Of a stretch of DNA of 64,000 nucleotides, positions 37,181 to 49,579 are shown one piece after another. This DNA comes from Torreya grandis (taxonomy: Eukaryota; Streptophyta; Pinopsida; Cupressales; Taxaceae). The stretch lies in contig JARHVA010003166.1 in assembly GCA_037957365.1 (NCBI GenBank), positions 248,001 to 312,000 on the forward strand. The letters run 5' to 3'. Position 1 is the stretch's first letter; each line of letters opens with the position of its first letter. The notes under the pieces are model-generated. The model was not told the origin of the DNA. It did not search any database and saw only the letters and a program-made list of their open reading frames with translations. The position numbers and the translations under genes were made by a program.

Positions 37181-37680
37181 AAGGAAAGAGGAAGAGGTTG
37201 ATTTTTGGGTAGAGGATCTTAGGACAATTGGTCAATGATGACTTGTCCTTTAGTGGACTTTTGTGAAACTCAAGATTGAACTCAACTAAGAGCATGAGCC
37301 ACTTATCCATACACTAGTTTTGGTATGTCTTAGAGTGTATATACTTGAGGGGGTCAGTGTTAGTGATAACATATGTTTTATGATTAAGAATATAGTGATG
37401 GAGTTTGGTGGCTATGAATACTAAGGCAAGGAAGAGTTTTTTTGGATGGGTATACCAAGTTTTATATTTTATAAGGGTGCAACTAATGTAATATATGGCT
37501 TTCTCTTTATTCTATTCATCACGATGTGTGAACATTGCCCCTAGGGAATGAATTGGTGGTGGATATATATAGGTAATAGGGATGGTTTTCCCTAGGATAG
37601 ATGAGGATAGGGGAGAGAGAAGATATTCCTTTGATTTAATTGAAGGATTTTGGACATTCATCGGTCCACTTAAAAGAAGT
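37181..37680 (-). pseudogene. Connection / first RNase H relic between RT and aRNase H (minus strand)
   Basis: Minus-strand frames show weak coding pattern (a FKWTDECPKSFN block at about 37640) and several stops. In Tat elements the original RNase H region lies here. Confidence 0.55.
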
Positions 37681-38470
37681 GTATTTCCTTAGGAGGTGGT
37701 GGAACAGTTAACATTTATCTAATAACTGGGAGATGAAGTGATGGATGTATTGAAGTTTGCCTTGTAATCTATGGAGTTATGTAAGGTTAGTAGTAGGAGG
37801 CATCTCCAGGATTGATCTAACTTTGGTGGGGTCTATTTTAATTCTATAGAGAGAGATGATGAAACCAAGAAGCTTACCTAATAGGACTAAAAAAATACAT
37901 TTCTTGGGGTTAAAACTAACATGATAATGAATTAGGTAGTTAAAAATGATGGTGAGTACATCTAGATGATCCTTGTAGTGTTTAGATTTACCAAGGAGAT
38001 CATCCACATAGTCCTTTATGATTTTATGGATGAGATTGTGAAAGATATATGTCATGGTCCACTAATAGGTTACTCCAGTGTTATTTAGTCCAAAGGGCAT
38101 ATCATTGTAGTAGAAGGTTCCCCATAGGGTGATAATGGAAGTTTTATGCTAATATTTGGGAGCAATAAAGATCTAGTTATATCCTAAGAAATTATCCATA
38201 AGAGATAACATTTCATGGCTAACTATAAGATCAACAAGTTGGTTAATGTTTAGCAAAGAAAAGTCATCCTTTAGGCAAGTGAGGTTGAGGTCATGAAAGT
38301 TGATGTAGAGATGAAGTCCTTCTATGGGCTTGGTGATGGGAATGATGTTAGAAGCCCACTGTGGATAGTCAATGGCTTGAACAAAATCAATAGATAAGAG
38401 ACATTGAATCTCTTTTTTGACAAGAAGGGATATGGGAGGATGCATTTTATGAAGCTTTTGCCAAACTTAC
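37681..38470 (-). pseudogene. Gypsy reverse transcriptase (minus strand)
   Basis: Blocks in order on the minus strand: IDFVQAIDYPQWASNIIP and LYINFHDLNLTCLKDDFSL (38173-38445), DNFLGYN, NDMPFGLNNTGVTY at about 38090, and the catalytic IKDYVDDLLGKS (about 37990-38025) with both Asp kept, then NPKKCIFLVLLGKLLGFI and IDPTKVRSILEMPP (37777-38055). A few stops (mostly Gln/Trp codons) separate the open stretches. It copies element RNA into cDNA. Confidence 0.93.
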
Positions 38471-38499
38471 TTAGCATCAAGATGATAAATAATGTTGTA

Positions 38500-38870
38500 G
38501 AGAGTCATAAAAGGGTCAATTTTAGGCATATCTTGATAGGACCAAGAAAATGATATGCTATGATCTCGAAGGAAATAAGGGTAGAATTGTTGCTTCCTCA
38601 AATTTAAAGATTAGCCAATTTTAATGATATAAGGGTTATCTTGAGTTCCCAAATTGACCTCAATAGTGGATTCATTTAGCATAATTTTATTCTTAGGAAG
38701 AAGGTATTTATGGATAGAAGAATCCCCCACACTTAGGTAGGTGAGAATGGAATCATCATATTGATGTTGGATGGTGTTGATGGTAGGAGAATCACATTCA
38801 ATCATTTCAAGATGGATGAGAGGAAGGGTTTTAGTTTGGCCATCCTTTTGATAGGTCAAGGGACCTAAAC
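38500..38870 (-). pseudogene. Pre-RT segment of Gypsy pol (minus strand)
   Basis: Open stretch 38611-38859 contains ESTIEVNLGTQDNPYIIKIG. The next segment contains SWSYQDMPKIDP, a block that directly precedes RT in Tat-type elements. No complete protease or gag could be seen upstream before the (GA)n array. Confidence 0.78.
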
Positions 38871-38962
38871 TAATGGTATTGATTAAAAAATTAGATGGGA
38901 TGATATTAGAGTCCTTATATTTAGAGGAAGATGGGGTTGGTGAGGATGGAGGTTCTTCATCA

Positions 38963-39196
<234 letters not shown>

Positions 39197-42100
39197 TTAT
39201 TTTTGGAGTATTTTTAGCAAATGTTTTTAAATGGTTAATCTATAAAAACTGAATTAGAATTTATGTGTATCAATAGTAATTTAATAATAGAATAAAGTGA
39301 ATGTAAATAACACATAGATATTCTAGTAATGTAGATTTTACATAAAATATTTAGTTGGGTGGCATAGTTGTCTACATGAAATATAAAATATGTATGATTT
39401 GTTTGTATACTATTATATTGTAAAATTTGAATATATATTTCTTGTAATATACTAAAATAAAAATGTTTATAAATGTATAGTAATATTTAAGGCCATTTTA
39501 AAAGCATTGAAGCAAGTGTTAAAAGAATGATGTCAAAATGATTTAAATTATTTAACATTACAAAGCTTATTTACTTTATTTGGGCAATGTGATTTGGACT
39601 TAAGATTGAGAACAAGTATTCCATTATGTATTAAGATATGGATAGGCTCATATTTTATTACATATTTATTAGTATCATAAATTAGGTCAAAGCCTATAAA
39701 GTATGTTTGATTGGTTTTAAATTTTGAGATAAAAATTGCATGAGGGTCTCTAACACAAAAGTGATCCATCAAGTTCTCTTTTATATTAGGGAAGCTAAGT
39801 TTTGACATTTTTTTGATGAACAATGTGAATGAAAAATTGTTTCTTATTAAAATGATCTTTACATTGTATTTGTTTCATAGACAAATATCATGTTGGAGTA
39901 TCCTTTGGTATGAGTGTTATTTTTAATCTCTTAGTTTTCATAGCATTAAAATGTAGTTGGAAACAAAAGACATTCACTATGAATTGAAAATATTAGTATA
40001 AGGAAAATTAAAGGCAATGCATGAATTTAAGCGTAGTTGATTAAAAGATATAAGAAAATTTAAGAATGAATTAATCACATGAATTAAATCCTAATTGATA
40101 AAAGTAAGAAGATAATTTAAGAATTAAAATTATCACAAGAATTAATTCACAATAGTAAAATTTAAAATTTACTACATATAAATACACAAAGAATTATTTT
40201 GATAAGTATTGAAAAAATGGAAAAGACAACTATCAAGAACTAGATATTAAACCAAGAAATATTTTATGTTGGGGGGAATCATTAGCATACTTAAAACACC
40301 TCTTGTATACATAGTTTGATGTCTAACTGGGGATGTGGTGTGAGAGCTTTAGAGGGATTTGATTCCCACAACAAATCCCAAATCTTGGTATAAATCAAAG
40401 AACTTTTAAGGTAGTAAACCAAGTTGGAAAAATGTCTTTAGATTTTCCCCAATGATAGTGTATTATGAAAAAGTTATGTAATAATTGTTTAAAAGGTAAG
40501 AATGGAATAAAAATATAAAAAGGAAATTAAATGCACTACAAATTTTAATTATTTGATTTTGTATTATATATAGTGCATAGAAGCATTGAATATGGTGTTA
40601 TTTATTTAAAATTCTAGATTGTATATTATATTAAAGTTAAATAACTTGTTAATATAATATATAGGAAATACCAATGATTTTAATATATTGATATTGATGG
40701 TGGTGAAATTAGATTTAGGTGTACACTTAATTATCAATTATAATTAACAATATGTAATATAAAACATGGTCATAGATGTCAATATCTATGTAATTATGAG
40801 TTTATCAATAAAAACAAAAACTTCAATTATATTCATAGTTTATCTTTTTTTACCCCTATTTTATCATTATTTTATCTATATTTAATTAGGGAAAGAAGAA
40901 TAATTTTTTATTTTAAGTTATCATAGTGAAACATTAATAAATTAAGTTAGATTATTCTACATCAAAATTAAGGGAACAAAGTTGTTAACATATTTTAGGC
41001 ATGTCTACACTTTTTTATAGAATAAAAAAGGTGGGTGGATTATCCAACTAGCCAAAGTGTATGGATCCAAAAAAAAATATCTAAATGTCCCTAAGTTTAT
41101 AAGCTAAGGACACACATTTATATTATGAATTTTTGACCTACTATAAAATGATAAAAGTAAACAATAAGAAAACATAAACCTTATGTATTTTTTATACTTC
41201 TAAATTTAAAATTAATTAATTAAACTTATTACATTTTATGAATATTATGTACTCCCAATAAAAAATAATGAGTATTTATGTTTCAATTCAATGTGAAATC
41301 ACTCATATATATTACACTACCTTAGATGGGTTTGTGCATTTCCTTGTTTAATATTTATCTTGCACAATGTTATGGATCTCATTTTATTCTTACTTTTGTA
41401 TTTTTACTTTAGGTTTGATGATATCTATGTTATTGGGATCTAGGGCTTGTACTATAATACCTTTAAAGTTTTTCTTAATATATTTGTGACGACAAAAGCC
41501 ACCTCAATATTATAAAATGTTACTTACCCTTCCAAAATAAATAAACAAATGGTTTATTTCATTAAAAAACTGTGTCATTTTCAAGGTAATTTTAGTCTTT
41601 CAAACTCATACACGAGTGCCTATTAATATATATTATTTAAAATACATAAAATATTTATTATATATTCATTAAAAACTCTAGTATACTCAGTTATTTACAA
41701 TATTCCTTAAATTTGAAACTTTTTAAGTAATTTAATTTAATCATCTACATTCATTTCCTTTAATGAATTTTCTCAATGTTTTGAAGACTTAAAAGATTGA
41801 GATTTAATTTAATCAATTATACTTTAAGGTTATTCGAAGAGGCATGGGAAATATAATAAATAATTCATATTATATGGAAATGAAATAATGGTTTCCATTA
41901 GTTCAAATTTACATAAATGCTTAACTCAACCTATGTGTAATTATTTGATTAGCTATTTATTTTATTTGGCTTGTTGTGATAAATACTTTTTATTTATTTT
42001 TTAATTGAAAAAGTGACATCTACTCACTTTTATTCAATAAATTAATACTTATTTTTATAATTAATTTCCTAACTATTAATGCATGCATCGTGATTGGGAC

Positions 42101-42241
42101 CTATCCTTTAGTCAAGCTCAACATTGGGACTTGATGGCCTACATCATGTTATTTTTATTTTAACTCTAAATTACTATTAGTTTTATAAAATTTATATATA
42201 TGATTTCATGGTATTAACTATGAAAGAAGTAAAATTGGAAT
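39197..42241. other. AT-rich intergenic DNA, no gene recognised
   Basis: Open frames are short (for example 39548-39823 minus) and have no recognised similarity. No LTR pair was found. Confidence 0.6.
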
Positions 42242-42429
42242 TGTAGTCACTAAAAATAACATTTAATTCTAAATGCTCCACTTGTGATCACTCATTATTC
42301 ACACTTAACCTAAGTTAAATTCCTCAGTTCTAAAACACTTTTATTTTACTTCTATATAGATGAACCTATATATCAAAGCAAATTTGATACTATTTATCTA
42401 TGTCACTCGTTCAAAGTAGCTTAGAATCA
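42242..42429 (+). repeat. First part of the 5' LTR of the old Gypsy element
   Basis: Begins TGTAGTCACTAAAAATAAC, aligned with TGTCACTATAGTTAATA at 54407. The LTR is interrupted at 42430 by the Copia insertion and resumes at 46709. Confidence 0.75.
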
Positions 42430-43570
42430 TGTTGGAAAATAGGACCAACCCGGAAGCACACAATTGATTACCAAATTCAAGCAACTTAATATGCGGAAAT
42501 AACCAGAATCAACAAGTAACTAGAATTCAGAATAACACAGAATATGAGAGACTATACACAACTTGTATTAATAACTCTTACAGAAAAGAATACAATAAAG
42601 AAGATGCCACTTCTTCTCCACCACCTCTTCAGAGGTTTCCCACACCTCAAGTGAACAGTAATTCTCTCCTCAAAGCTCTCTCTACTAGGTCTCAACACCC
42701 AACTCATACACTGAGTTGGTGTTCACCTTACACCTGTGCTCCACGCACTCCACAAGTGCTCCACGCACTCAACAAGTACTCAAAGTACTTCAAGTAGATC
42801 TCCCACGAACCTGCAATAACCTACACTTCAACAGACCATACTTATGGAAGGAACTCCCTTGCCTTCCTCTTAGCTCTATCCGAGTACACCCCTGTACTCC
42901 AAGTAGATCCTGCCTGATACTGCTCCCTATTGTGTTGCCGTCTATATGATCTTGCACACCTGCAAATCAAACACGGTTCTACACACCTGTGAACCTTGAC
43001 CTTGCACACACATACACCTGCAAATCAACGATCTTACTTACCATGTAGATCACTCTACACCCTGAAGAACCCTTGTCCTTGCCTCACCAAGTCCTTATGA
43101 TTCTCCAATCAGTACCAAGCTTGGCACTGATAGGGAACTAGGAGGAACACCCTTACTCACTTCACACACAGAAGGAGCAAACTTTGCTCAACTCAAACTA
43201 GAACACTTTTCCAATACAACCATGAGTCTATTATATAGATCTCATCCAAACAATAATTAGACATCTAATTAAAATAATTAGATCCACATCTCTTAGTCTA
43301 AAAATAGATCTCTTCATGCAAACACTTGGCTCGTTAGCTGACTGCCCGTAATAAGCTCAGTCCGAACCACACAGGTGACCGACGTCAGTCCCTGTCTGCC
43401 TGGGGGTCGCCGACGCCGGCCGATCCATGACCGATGTTGGTTGCTTCCTGTCACCTACCTGCCGACGTCAGTTGGCCAGACCAACGCCAAAGACTTCTGA
43501 CACTCAGCAACTCATCCTGCAACCTCCTCCATGTTTGCATCAGTGAAGCTCTTAGCTCCACAACCTAACA
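42430..43570 (-). repeat. 3' LTR (minus orientation) of the Copia derivative
   Basis: 1141 bp. Collinear with 45548-46708. Contains one fewer copy of a 20-bp unit (CTCCACGCACTCCACAAGTG type) near 42740. Confidence 0.96.
43378..43485. repeat. Palindrome cluster ACCGACGTCGGT family (LTR copy 1)
   Basis: Several degenerate copies of the 12-bp palindrome within about 110 bp, for example ACCGACGTCAGT and GCCGACGTCAGT. Many copies differ from the other LTR by transitions at CpG. Confidence 0.9.
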
Positions 43571-43584
43571 ATCTCCCACTTGGA
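43571..43584 (-). other. Polypurine tract of the Copia derivative
   Basis: On the minus strand TCCAAGTGGGAGAT directly precedes the LTR TGTTAGG. This is the standard plant Copia PPT. Confidence 0.93.
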
Positions 43585-44220
43585 GATAAATAGCTGCACT
43601 GTACATGTACCTGTACTCTATCTAATTTATTTCCTGGTTTGTATCCCTCTTCAAGCTCAATCTTGAAGACAACCCACCACACACACTGTGATGTACCTCC
43701 TATCATCTGAGTACCCTGCTGCATCCGAACCTACAAACACATGTAGTGAAGTCCTGACCCTGCATAGCATGAATCCCTACTGTCGGTCCCTCTCAGATAC
43801 CTGAGAACCCACTTCCCCAAATTGGCTCTTAATTCTCTGACAGCTCCCACTGCATGGGAAAACTCAGGCCTATACCAGACCTCATGTGATTTCAGACACT
43901 GTACCTATCTAGCCCTTAGTGTGCTATGGCTCTGCATCCTAAACCTCGCCAACACCTGATTCACATCAGCTCCCACTGGAGACAAAATCTACCTATGATC
44001 TCCATGCCTCCCATGTCAAAGAATTTTGCTGCTCCAAACTCCTTATGACATGACACTGAACTAATCTTACCCTTAGCTCAGCAAAACCCTGTATGTACAA
44101 TCCTGCCAGCAAAACATACCATCCACATACAGCAACAGAATGATGTCATGACCATCATCCTCCTGGTAAGTCAAACCACAGTAGTTACCCTGACATTGAC
44201 TGAAGCCGTGCTTCGTCCTC
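43585..44220 (-). pseudogene. Compressed RT / RNase H remnant of the Copia derivative
   Basis: Minus-strand frames show isolated Copia pol landmarks separated by far less sequence than normal: DIILLLYVDGM at about 44112-44145 (the catalytic YVDD box with the second Asp changed to Gly), VLARFRMQ, HAVGAV, and WVLRYLRGTD at about 43780-43812. A normal Copia RT/RNase H spans about 1.5 kb; here it is about 0.6 kb. Multiple internal deletions and stops. No activity possible. Confidence 0.8.
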
Positions 44221-44564
44221 CACCTGTCAAAACCTGTACCACTGTCCTGCAGCTCTTCAAGACCATATACCTGATCTTTCGTCTCACGTATCCATTCTCT
44301 CTATTCTTTAACTAAGGTATCCGTTCATCTCTGTGCTTTCATCCAGCTGGCAATCCTACCAAAAACCCTTGTTTGGTTCACCTCCAAGGAATCACATCCT
44401 CATCCATGCCAAGCTCACACCTGTTTCCTAGATCCTTCCTGCTCTACAATTAGCAACATGTATAAAGAAGAGGAACAACGAATTTGAGGGCCTACTTACA
44501 TCTTCAGTCCTCCGTATGGGTGTTTGAGACTCCTTGACAGCTTGTTGTCCACCCAAAAATCTGT

Positions 44565-44745
44565 TATAGTGACCGACCTTGGTCACTCCACAGTCTGCAT
44601 CCGACCGACGTCGGTTCCCATGCGTCTGTCCCTGACTAACAACCTGTCGATGTCGGTGTCTCCTATTGCCGACGTCAGTTCTCCTGACCGACGTCGGTCT
44701 TAGATACTGCCGACGTCAATTTTTTTGCTGACGTCGGTACCTGTG
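44565..44745. repeat. Palindrome cluster ACCGACGTCGGT family (internal copy)
   Basis: About six copies within 180 bp, including perfect CCGACCGACGTCGGTT (about 44600-44615) and GACCGACGTCGGTC (about 44684-44697). Unlike the LTR clusters this one lies in the element's interior, near the end of the pre-integrase frame. Confidence 0.9.
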
Positions 44746-45476
44746 TTTCCTGTGAGTGATGACTTTTTACCCGCGAGCTCCTTTGAATCAATCTCCATGT
44801 CCAAACTGCCCTGCTCAAGAGTATCCAGCCACATCCACTGATCTTTGTCTGCCATCTCCTCCAAGAACACCAAGGCTTTCCAGTTCTTAAGCCTATCAAA
44901 TATATCTATCTTTTGCTTAAGAACATGCATCTCCTTCCTGCTCATGTGACCAAGCCTACGAAGCCACGTCTCTGTAATAAAAGAAGAATCAGTAATATAA
45001 ACAAGTAGATAAAGAGTACCTGTTTTCTTACCACCAGCTAATTCAAGTGTACCCGCTGTGAGAGTTCTCATACACCTCTCATCACCCAACTCTTCTAAAG
45101 AAATTAGCCACATCTCTAAACCTGGGACCTGCATGACCTCCTTCAACACCCATGTGTTGGCCATCTACAATTTCAGCTTCACTTCCCCTTTGCTAATTCT
45201 TTGGCAAGGCTCACCAGCTCCTCTACCTGGGGCTGCATGGAAAGAGGCAACCAAATCTTTTGTCCAAGATTCAACTTTATCCAAGAAACCTGCAAACACA
45301 TCCTGTGTAACACCTGCTACATCTGTATCTTCAGTTTCTTCATGCTGATCTGCTACCAACCAACAATCTTCTTTTACCTGCTCTTTCTTTCCATGGGACC
45401 TTAAGTAACTATCTGTGCTTTTCAACTCCTCCATCCTTAGCTTACTGTGATCTGTCATTGCTCTGCTCCCACTCAA
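44700..45476 (-). pseudogene. Protease / pre-integrase frame of the Copia derivative
   Basis: One minus-strand frame of 103 codons, a TAG at 45165-45167, and then 154 codons. Residues about 75-95 of the first part (ESWTKDLVASFHAAPGR) resemble the Copia protease start, but the Asp-Ser-Gly active site is not intact. After the stop, NTWVLKEVMQVPGLEMWLIS and LRRLGHMSRKEMHVL match the Copia pre-integrase domain, with the HX-type zinc-binding start (GHMS). The frame ends in a stretch created by the palindrome cluster. No gag capsid or zinc knuckle could be seen upstream, so gag is mostly gone. Confidence 0.85.
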
Positions 45477-45533
45477 TCAAAATACCCTGAGAGTGACCTG
45501 TAACCAAACACAACCCTGCTTCCTGCAACCTTA

Positions 45534-45545
45534 GCTCTGATACCA
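45534..45545 (-). other. Primer binding site, initiator tRNA-Met (minus strand)
   Basis: Plus-strand GCTCTGATACCA is the reverse complement of the canonical PBS. It lies 2 bp from the LTR at 45548, which fixes the element's orientation. Confidence 0.97.
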
Positions 45546-45547
45546 CT

Positions 45548-46708
45548 TGTTGGAAAATAGGACCAACCTGGAAGCACACAATTGATTACCAAATTCAAGC
45601 AACTTAATATGCAGAAATAACCAGAATCAACAAGTAACTAGAATTCAGAATAACACAGAATATGAGAGACAATACACAACTTGTATTAATAACTCTTACA
45701 GAAAAGAATACAATAAAGAAGATGCCACTTCTTCTCCACCACCTCTTCAGAGGTTTCCCACACCTCAAGTGAATAGTAATTCTCTCCTCAAAGCTCTCTC
45801 TACTAGGTCTCAACACCCAACTCATACACTGAGTTGGTGTTCACCTTACACCTATGCTCCACGCACTCCACAAGTGCTCCACGCACTCCACAAGTGCTCC
45901 ACGCACTCAACAAGTACTCAAAGTACTTCAAGTAGATCTCCCATGAACCTGTAATAACCTGCACTTCAACAGACCATAATTATGGAAGGAACTCCCTTGC
46001 CTTCCTCTTAGCTCTATCCGAGTACACCCCTGTACTCCAAGTAGATCCTACCTGATACTGCTCCCTGTTGTGTTGCTGTCTATATGATCTTGCACACCTG
46101 TAAATCAAACACAGTTCTGCACACCTGTGAACCTTGACCTTGCACACACATACACCTGCAAATCAATGATCTTACTTACCATGTAGATCACTCTACACCC
46201 TGAAGAACCCTTGTCCTTGCCTCACCAAGTCCTTATGATTCTCCAACTAGTACCAAGCTTGGCACTGATAGGGAACTAGGAGGAACACCCTTACTCACTT
46301 CACACACAGAAGGAGCAAACTTTTCTCAACTCAAACTAGAACACTTTTCCAATACAACCATGAGTCTATTATATAGATCTCATCTAAACAATAATTAGAC
46401 ATCTAATTACAATAATTAGATCTGCAGCTCTCAGTCTAAAAATAGATCTCTTCATGCAAACACTTGGTTCGTTAGCTAACTGCCCGTAATAAGCTCAGTC
46501 TGAACCACACAGGCGACCGACGTCGGTCCCTGTCCGCCTGGGGGTTGCCGATGTCGGCCGATCCATGACCGACGTCGGTTGCTTCCTGTCGCCTACCTGT
46601 CGACATCGGTTGGCCAGACCAACGCCAAAGACTTCTGACACTCAGCAACTCATCCTACAACCTCCTCCATGTCTGCATCAGTGAAGCTTTTAGCTCCACA
46701 ACCTAACA
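45548..46708 (-). repeat. 5' LTR (minus orientation) of the Copia derivative
   Basis: 1161 bp, TGTTGGAAAATAGG...CCTAACA on the plus strand. Includes three copies of a 20-bp unit at about 45855-45912 versus two in the other LTR. Confidence 0.96.
46510..46615. repeat. Palindrome cluster ACCGACGTCGGT family (LTR copy 2)
   Basis: Homologous to 43378-43485 but with more intact CpG, for example two ACCGACGTCGGT copies (about 46518-46529 and 46568-46579). Confidence 0.9.
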
Positions 46709-47785
46709 AATCAATATTAGATTGATTCACACTTCCAATTAAGATATATTTAGTCCTCATATAAGGCCCTTAAATTAGGACAATCTCGTAGGCTAATAGT
46801 CTTTACATCTGCTAGTTTTGTCATCCCACCAAATAAAAACTAGTTGCTCAAATTCAAATATACCTTTATGGGTCATCCCACACATTTCAAAATCCCAATT
46901 TGATTAAATTCTAAAAGGATAACTATATAAGCACATTTTATATTCATTTTTTCACTATATGCCTAGAGGCTTCTATATTTTAAACACCATAATTATTCTT
47001 ACTTTACATTGAGAGGAAAACACCCATTATTCCAAATTATGAGTCTATATATACCAAGTATCCCTGATATAAGTCTAAATAGAATAAAAAGATAATAATT
47101 CATTGTTTAAGAACATAATTATAGTAGGATTACACCAACATATAAAATTTCACTAGTATTTCACACACACCACCATGGCATGAGAGAACTACATTGAGTT
47201 TGATCCCTCATTAGAGTATTGGTATGTAGGTAGTGTTCAACATAGGGGGTGTTGAGTTCAAACACAACTTAAACCCCTAACATATTCCCCCTTTACTAAA
47301 TTTCATCCTCATTGTCATTGAACTAGGGTTTCAAGTGAAGAAGAAGGCACATAATGAATCCTATAGTGAATCAAAAAAATTCAATCATACACACAATATC
47401 TATAGGTGAAGACACATTTAAAAAAAAAAAAAATAGAGGAAAGAAACCTAAAGGACACTAACACACCTTATAGATAACAATGCAAGCTGACCTTGCCTAA
47501 ATATCACAACATTTTCCTAGAATCAAAATCATCCTTATTCCTAATTCATAGTGACCTCACAAATTCCAATAAGTGATTAAATAGTATTTTTTGTAGTTAA
47601 TTATATTTGAATTACATATATGTTTTTTGTCTTTAGTACATTCCCATCTCAAAATATTTATATAAATAATAAGTTTCAAATCAGTTATGTGTTTTTATTG
47701 CATATCTTATACGTTCTAATTTTGATTGGTTGTTTGTCATAATTAGAATAATATTGTCTTAATCTCAATTTTTTATAAAACATAA
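46709..47785 (+). repeat. Second part of the 5' LTR of the old Gypsy element
   Basis: Resumes after the Copia TSD and aligns to about 54595-55650. Shared blocks include CTATATAAGCACATTTTATA, CATTGAGAGGAAAACAC, CAACATAGGGGGTGTTGAG and TCATTGA(G/A).TAGGGTTT. The outer end is approximate. Confidence 0.8.
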
Positions 47786-48479
47786 TCATGAAATTATTTA
47801 TTGTTGAATATTAAAAAATCCTAACCATTCATGTTTCTAAGGTTTATCCCCCTCTTCTTATTATTTCCAATTGTTGTATTAGGTTTTTCTATATTTAGTA
47901 AATTATTTGTTAAAAGTAATCTTTCAAGTTTGTGTTTCATATTTTATAAAATATAAGAAATTTGTTGCCACCTCTCTTAGAAATAATTTATAGAATAAAT
48001 AGTACCCAAGTTGAACATACTCAAATTTTAATTGATAACATCATAATGGCAGAATCAATCAATACATTTTAGGATACTAAAAAAATAAATTTAACTATAT
48101 ATCTCTAAAAGATTTAGATATGTAAGACATGTTTTCAAAAAAAATTTAAAGAGGTAATAAAAAAAGAATCTAAAAGTCAATTATATTTATATAGAATCCT
48201 TTCCTATATCTACATCACCTAATATAAATTTTATACCAACATCTACTATGGGGGAAACCCAAGGGATTAAATAGATCAATATTCTAATCTCTATTTAAAC
48301 ACTTCTTATTCCACCTTTGGTTAACACACATTCTATTCATGATGTTAAAATCCATTATGCATAACATTTTATCTCGACAAACTATCGTGATACATATGTA
48401 GCAAGGTGCTTTAAAACCTAATTAGACACTTGATTCACTAACTTTTCTACATACTCTGTTGGCTCAACATATTTCAACC

Positions 48480-49390
48480 TATCCTTTACCCCTTAATTTT
48501 TTAGCACCCAAGATTAAATTTTATGATGGAAAATTTGAACCCAATAAAAATTTGATAGCCACACAACATGTTTTTACTATACGTCCAATGATAGATTGTT
48601 GACCAAGTTATTTCCTAGGTGTTTAAAAGATTATGCTCTAAGATGGTTTTATAACTTACCATATCAGTCGGTTAATGCATTCAATCCTTTGGTAAATTTA
48701 TTTATTTTATATTTTTGAATTAACATAAGTGAAAATATTTCATAATATCAAATTTCTTCATTCAAACAAGAATCCAATGAGCCTATTAAATTATGTATTA
48801 TGGTATAAGATTGTGTTATCTAAAATGATGAATCCTATGGTAGATAAGGAATTATAAGACATATTAAAACATAGTTTTCTTCCACCTCTACACTAATATA
48901 TTATTTTTAATTTTTTTTTATCATTGATGAATTTATGTCACACAGTTGAGCAAATAGAGGTTAAGCTATTGGTAATGAATAAGATAAAGTATGTAACCAA
49001 GCTAGTTTATAATTCTCATGCAAAGAATCTGAGTAATCCGTAATAAAAGGTAATACCAAGTGAAAATAAGAATGATAAAAAGAAAATAATGAATGTAATT
49101 TCAATATGTATTCCATGTATTATGTTATCCAATCCTCTAAGGAGGAAATTTACCAATTTACCATAAGCTCCCTACAAGGTGTTAGAAAAGTTATTAGAAA
49201 GTCACCTCATATCACTCCCTCCCATTAAATAGTTTTATGTGAGTAAATATCTTCCAAAAGGATTTTATTAAATTTTTTTATGTCATTTTCATAGAGAAAT
49301 AGGGTATACTATTAATATATGTGCTATTTTATGACATAAGATACAAAATTTGATAGATGATAACATCATTGATGTGGGTTCATCTACCAA
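48480..49390 (+). pseudogene. Gypsy gag of the old element
   Basis: Plus-strand frames show a retrotransposon Gag capsid: KFYDGKFEPNKNLIA at about 48515-48560, FLGV-type block, then ALRWFYNLPYQSVNAFN-like order at about 48635-48690 (with frame changes). Near 49280-49375 a C-terminal finger-like block reads FHREIGYTINICAIL followed by HKIQNLIDD, which resembles the zinc-finger end of plant Gypsy Gag proteins in which Cys positions are eroded. Several stops. Confidence 0.75.
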
Positions 49391-49579
49391 AACTACAAAG
49401 GCACAACCAAGTTAAAGTATAAAAATGAAGATATTCAATCATCCTTTCCCTAAGCATATAGGTCAAGAAATAATATATAAATTATAAGTGCATTACACAT
49501 ATAAATCACATCTTCCACAAGCTTCATATCATCCTCATACAGAGGCATATCATCATATGAATGGCATCATTGGTACATA

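Larger units (their letters stand above)
42430..46708 (-). mobile_element. Young 4.28 kb Copia derivative with compressed pol (minus strand)
   Basis: Complete structure: LTRs 42430-43570 and 45548-46708 (TGTT...AACA), TSD AATCA at 42425-42429 and 46709-46713, minus-strand PBS at 45534-45545 and PPT at 43571-43584. The LTRs differ mainly by transitions plus one 20-bp tandem-unit difference, so this is among the youngest insertions here. It is visibly richer in G+C and CpG than its surroundings. The 1.98 kb interior keeps short fragments of protease/pre-integrase, RT and RNase H regions in order, each cut by deletions, so it cannot code for a full polymerase. Confidence 0.96.

Noticed and set aside
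45058..45404. Plus-strand open frames within the first Copia derivative
   Set aside because: Opposite strand of the recognised pre-integrase and protease frame, no similarity of their own.
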